Source of the DNA: Methylocystaceae bacterium
Lineage (GTDB): Bacteria > Pseudomonadota > Alphaproteobacteria > Rhizobiales > Beijerinckiaceae
Assembly: GCA_003152255.1 (NCBI GenBank)
Contig: PLZT01000695.1
Span: 1-8,174, forward strand
Direction: 5' to 3'
Length of the DNA stretch: 8,174 nucleotides
Position 1 is the stretch's first letter, and every line of letters begins with the position of its first letter. Below the pieces are notes generated by a model that searched no databases, had not been told where the DNA came from, and saw nothing but the letters and a program-made list of their open reading frames with translations. Below, in pieces: positions 6,203-8,174 of the stretch. Both the position numbers and the translations under genes were made by a program.

Positions 6203-6459
6203 ACACAGCCTTCATCCTCCTGGCGCAATACGACGGCCGCGCCGTGATTCCGGTCGAAATCGTGTGCCGGGATTATTTTTGTCACTTAAACGCGACCGGA
6301 CTCGTCGGCAAGATCACGCGCGGCGAAATAGCTCTGCCGCTGGTCAGAATCGATGGCGGCCAGAAGGCCGCCAGGGGAATCCACGTCAACGACCTCGCCG
6401 CCTGGATAGACGCGCGCCGGGCGGCTGCGGTCAAGGAACTTAAGCAGATGACGGAATAG
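6199..6459 (+). CDS. PrtN-like (pyocin activator) transcription factor
   Basis: The 86-residue protein fits the PrtN family in length and sequence. It shows MNTAFILLAQYDGRAVIPVE (1-20), VCRDYF (22-27), GEIALPLVR (42-50), QKAARGIHVNDLAAWID (55-71) and a basic helical tail RRAAAVKELKQ (73-83). In Pseudomonas aeruginosa PrtN activates pyocin genes by binding upstream boxes; related proteins occur in prophages and islands. The likely role here is activation of element genes, perhaps from the repeat-rich DNA just downstream, but that is inference. The start at 6199 has gagg (6188-6191) at good spacing and overlaps the stop of the preceding gene by ATGA. A GC hairpin follows the stop. No PrtR-like repressor is present in the window. 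Confidence 0.82.
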   Translation: MNTAFILLAQYDGRAVIPVEIVCRDYFCHLNATGLVGKITRGEIALPLVRIDGGQKAARGIHVNDLAAWIDARRAAAVKELKQMTE

Positions 6460-6473
6460 GCAAAGACCTTGTG

Positions 6474-6497
6474 CGCGGGCTCTGCGACGAGCCCGCG
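6474..6497 (+). terminator. Hairpin after the PrtN-like gene
   Basis: cgcgggctc (6474-6482) pairs perfectly with gagcccgcg (6489-6497) across the loop tgcgac. It starts 14 bases after the stop, the right place for a transcription terminator. Only a short tct follows, so termination strength is uncertain. Confidence 0.6.
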
Positions 6498-6539
6498 TCT
6501 TGGCGCAGTCTCCCCTGTCAGAATCCGCGCGGTCGAAAC

Positions 6540-6736
6540 TATCAGCGCGACTATCTCGGCAATATAATTGTTGGGACGCGAAATTAATTGAATTGTTGGT
6601 GTCGTTAATTATTCTTTCTCAACAAAACGTCAAGAAAGCCTTTTTGGCAGCCTATCTATTACAGAATTAAGCTTTCTTGGCGCATCCCAGGCCCGTGGCG
6701 CACATCTTGTAGCGCCACGAACTGGAGTGAAACGGC
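6540..6736 (+). promoter_or_regulatory. AT-rich control region upstream of the AlpA-like gene
   Basis: This is the most AT-rich stretch of the window and has no gene. Direct repeats aattgttgg lie at 6566-6574 and 6591-6599, spaced 25 bp. A candidate promoter is TTGAAT (6588-6593), 16 bases, TATTCT (6610-6615). Beyond it, cgtcaagaaagc (6628-6639) and gctttcttggcg (6671-6682) form a 12-bp inverted repeat with one G-T pair and a 31-base gap. A third element, cgtggcgc (6694-6701) with gcgccacg (6712-6719), forms a hairpin just before the ggag (6724-6727) of the next gene. This layout suits operator or activator sites for the element's own regulators. Confidence 0.5.
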
Positions 6737-6934
6737 ATGATAAATTCAACGGCGACAATACCGGCGAAGCCCCGCGCCTTTAGCCTTACTGATGGTCAGC
6801 GCCTCATCGGGCTTAGCCGCTCGACATGGTATCGAATGGAAGCCGCCGGCAAGATCAAATTGGTTCGTATCGGCAGACGCACACTGATTCCCGCAGATGA
6901 GATCGACCGGCTGCTCAAGGAAGGTGCGAAGTGA
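6737..6934 (+). CDS. AlpA/excisionase-like helix-turn-helix DNA-binding protein
   Basis: This is a 65-residue protein. The HTH (about 16-35, FSLTDGQRLIGLSRSTWYRM) is followed by a wing, GKIKLVRIGRRTLIPADEIDRLL (38-60). This is the MerR-like winged-helix pattern of AlpA and of phage excisionases. AlpA-type proteins either activate integrase or satellite genes or bend DNA during excision; the sequence alone does not separate these roles. A ggag element at 6724-6727 supports the start. The gene lies directly downstream of the repeat-rich control region, which it may itself bind. It has no signal or membrane segment. Confidence 0.85.
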   Translation: MINSTATIPAKPRAFSLTDGQRLIGLSRSTWYRMEAAGKIKLVRIGRRTLIPADEIDRLLKEGAK

Positions 6935-7078
6935 TGCGCATCGGCATTGGCGCGCCAGATATTGCGTCTAAGACCTACAATGGTTGTAAAAGGCTATTGA
7001 CGTTTAGCTTAAGGCGTAATAAGCCAAACATCTCGCCAGCGCATGAGTGCCGGATTCCTTCTAACAAGGAGCCGCGCC
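6935..7078 (+). promoter_or_regulatory. Gap between the two HTH genes, possible promoter
   Basis: No gene is supported in these 144 bases. TTGACG (6997-7002) resembles a -35 box; the best downstream -10 is only a weak match (taagcc at 7020-7025, 17-base spacer). The strong aaggag at 7066-7071 belongs to the next gene. A second promoter that separates the two HTH genes is possible but not proven. Confidence 0.3.
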
Positions 7079-7306
7079 ATGCACGCGACATCTCTCCGTC
7101 AAGAAAATCAGACCGACGCGCCTTTGGGCCGCTCGATCAACGACGCCGCCCTCAAGGCTGGCATTGGGCGATCCACGATCTACGGCGCGGTCAATTCGGG
7201 CGCTCTCAAAGCGAAGAAACTCGGGCGTCGAACGCTCATTTTGGACGCCGATCTGAAAACTTACCTCGATTCGCTCCCCAGCTACACCGTGGGAGGCAAG
7301 TCATGA
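7079..7306 (+). CDS. Second AlpA/excisionase-like HTH protein
   Basis: This 75-residue protein is related in layout to the preceding HTH protein. After a polar N-terminus (1-16), the HTH is SINDAALKAGIGRSTIYGAV (19-38) and the wing is GALKAKKLGRRTLILDADLKTYLDSL (41-66). The shared core GRRTLI and the spacing between RST and GRRTLI suggest the two are paralogues or belong to the same superfamily. The start at 7079 is favoured by aaggag (7066-7071) at seven bases; an in-frame ATG at 7043 lacks this. It overlaps the next gene by ATGA at 7303. One of the two proteins may act as Xis and the other as a transcription regulator; which is which cannot be read from the sequence. Confidence 0.82.
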   Translation: MHATSLRQENQTDAPLGRSINDAALKAGIGRSTIYGAVNSGALKAKKLGRRTLILDADLKTYLDSLPSYTVGGKS

Positions 7307-7833
7307 GCGCGTCAGACAAGATCACCCACGGGCCGCCGCTCAAAACGCAAAAAAACAACCGCAGCGTTGGAAGCGCGGCGGCTGTTCAAAGCGGAAATCT
7401 TACAGGGCGGGGTTCTGATACCACACAAAATCAAAAAGCGGAAGCCGCAATCATGGCTTTGCGCGTTGGCGTCGAGGCTGCTTACGCGGCGGCGGACTGC
7501 TCCCTACTTGGCGGCTTTGAAGAAGTCCACCGGTTGCTCCACCTGATGTTTCGTCTCCCCCGCTATCGTGATTGGCCGTTCCTGCCCGAGTCGCTTGGCC
7601 CCTTAGAAGCAGCCGAGCGGCGGTGGTTCTTGCGCCAGATTCTGGATGTGGTGGGTCCGGCTGCTAATGCCGGCCTCGGCAGACGCGTTGTTCAGAAAAT
7701 CGTCTTCGCGCCGGTATTAGCGGCCGAACGCGGAGAGCGCGTTCCCAACAACAACTCCAAACGCGACCCAAGGCGCTTGGCCCTTCTGGCCAAGGCGATT
7801 GAAGCGTCGCGCGAAATTGGAGACCAATCATGA
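7303..7833 (+). CDS. Unrecognised 176-residue protein between Xis-like and Prim-Pol genes
   Basis: I do not recognise this protein. Residues 1-45 are polar, rich in Ser, Thr, Asn, Gln and Gly, and probably disordered. Residues about 46-176 look helical, with a hydrophobic and aromatic patch LLHLMFRLPRYRDWPFLP (68-85), then LEAAERRWFLRQILDVV (91-107), and a basic C-terminal part (RRVV, SKRDPRRLALLAKAIEASRE). There is no signal peptide or transmembrane segment. The start has ggagg (7292-7296) six bases upstream, and both ends overlap neighbours by ATGA, so it is translated as one unit with the HTH protein and the Prim-Pol. That position suggests a job in replication or its control, but this is inference only. 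The same frame is open back to a gtg at 6931, but that extension overlaps the HTH gene and looks non-coding. Confidence 0.75.
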   Translation: MSASDKITHGPPLKTQKNNRSVGSAAAVQSGNLTGRGSDTTQNQKAEAAIMALRVGVEAAYAAADCSLLGGFEEVHRLLHLMFRLPRYRDWPFLPESLGPLEAAERRWFLRQILDVVGPAANAGLGRRVVQKIVFAPVLAAERGERVPNNNSKRDPRRLALLAKAIEASREIGDQS

Positions 7834-8174
7834 ACGCTTTTTCACCCATGGGCGGCAAGCCTATCTCGATCCCGCAGACAAACGCCGAAGCTGCGCTACG
7901 CCTCGCCGCTGCCGGATTGCATGTTTTTCCGTGCGGCCCCGACAAAAAACCGCTCGGCGGTATCCGATGGCGAGACGAATCAAGCTGTGACCTGGAGATC
8001 GTCTCGGCGTGGTGGGAACGCTGGCCTGACGCGGTTGTCGGCATTGATGTTGGAAAGGCTCGCCTTGTAGTCATTGACGCGGATCGCCACCCGGGCTCAC
8101 CCGATGGCGTCGCGGCCCTTCCGAAGCTCATCGGCGGCCCAACAATGACGCTGCGGAGCGTGTCAACGATTTTG
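7830..8174 (+). CDS. Bifunctional primase/polymerase (Prim-Pol), N-terminal part
   Basis: 115 residues are visible before the window ends. The sequence fits the archaeo-eukaryotic primase-type Prim-Pol domain: ALRLAAAGLHVFPCGPDKKPL (22-42), SAWWERWPDAVVGIDVG (59-75), then VVIDADRHPG (80-89) with the metal-binding D-x-D pair Asp83 and Asp85, and DGVAALPKL (92-100). Such enzymes make primers and extend them, and on mobile elements are usually fused to or followed by a helicase to start replication of the excised DNA. The start at 7830 overlaps the preceding stop by ATGA and has ggag (7819-7822) at seven bases. The expected second catalytic motif, usually SGGxH-like, is not recognisable in the last residues (TMTLRSVSTIL). 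The window may simply end too early, or the frame may shift near 8155. Confidence 0.85.
   Translation, partial: MNAFSPMGGKPISIPQTNAEAALRLAAAGLHVFPCGPDKKPLGGIRWRDESSCDLEIVSAWWERWPDAVVGIDVGKARLVVIDADRHPGSPDGVAALPKLIGGPTMTLRSVSTIL

Noticed and set aside
6931..7833. A 300-residue protein starting at gtg 6931
   Set aside because: The first 124 codons overlap a well-supported HTH gene and look non-coding. A strong ribosome binding site and ATGA overlap support the 7303 start.
1..8174. CRISPR array, transposase or insertion sequence
   Set aside because: No regularly spaced repeats of 23-40 bases, no transposase reading frame and no terminal inverted repeats were seen.

Overview
This is GC-rich bacterial DNA, probably from an alphaproteobacterium of the Hyphomicrobiales/Rhizobiales type. 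That placement rests on gene style, the codon bias toward gcg/cgc, the N-terminus of IF-3 and a palindromic intergenic repeat of alphaproteobacterial type; no marker in the window fixes the genus. The window joins two kinds of DNA at about 4361-4528. To the left is chromosomal backbone. To the right is the beginning of an integrated mobile element that runs off the right edge.

Backbone (1-4360), all on the + strand: the 3' part of a class I SAM-dependent methyltransferase; a small FmdB-type zinc-ribbon protein; an alpha/beta hydrolase of the epoxide-hydrolase/dehalogenase type that starts one base after the FmdB stop; a 15-bp palindromic repeat; an exported TPR protein broken by a frameshift; infC (initiation factor IF-3), which appears to use the rare AUU start codon; and an exported six-cysteine protein with a C-terminal region resembling LprI/DUF1311.

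Mobile element (about 4361-8174), also all on the + strand: a complete P4-type tyrosine integrase; a small unrecognised protein; a PrtN-like (pyocin activator) protein; a 277-bp regulatory gap with several inverted and direct repeats; an AlpA/excisionase-like HTH protein; a second, related HTH protein; an unrecognised 176-aa protein; and the start of a primase-polymerase (Prim-Pol). Three neighbouring pairs overlap by ATGA (6199, 7303, 7830), so two cistron blocks are probably translationally coupled.

The order integrase, transcriptional activator, AlpA/Xis-like regulators, Prim-Pol replication gene is the layout of P4-like or PICI-like phage satellites and of small integrative elements. No capsid, tail or lysis gene is in view. 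The likely logic is that Int and an Xis-like HTH protein control integration and excision, the PrtN-like and AlpA-like proteins switch the element on, and the Prim-Pol starts replication of the excised DNA. The clearest individual observations are the 8-bp tandem-unit gain that exactly explains the TPR-gene frameshift, the AUU start of infC, and the PrtN-like gene inside a compact integrase/AlpA/Prim-Pol element.
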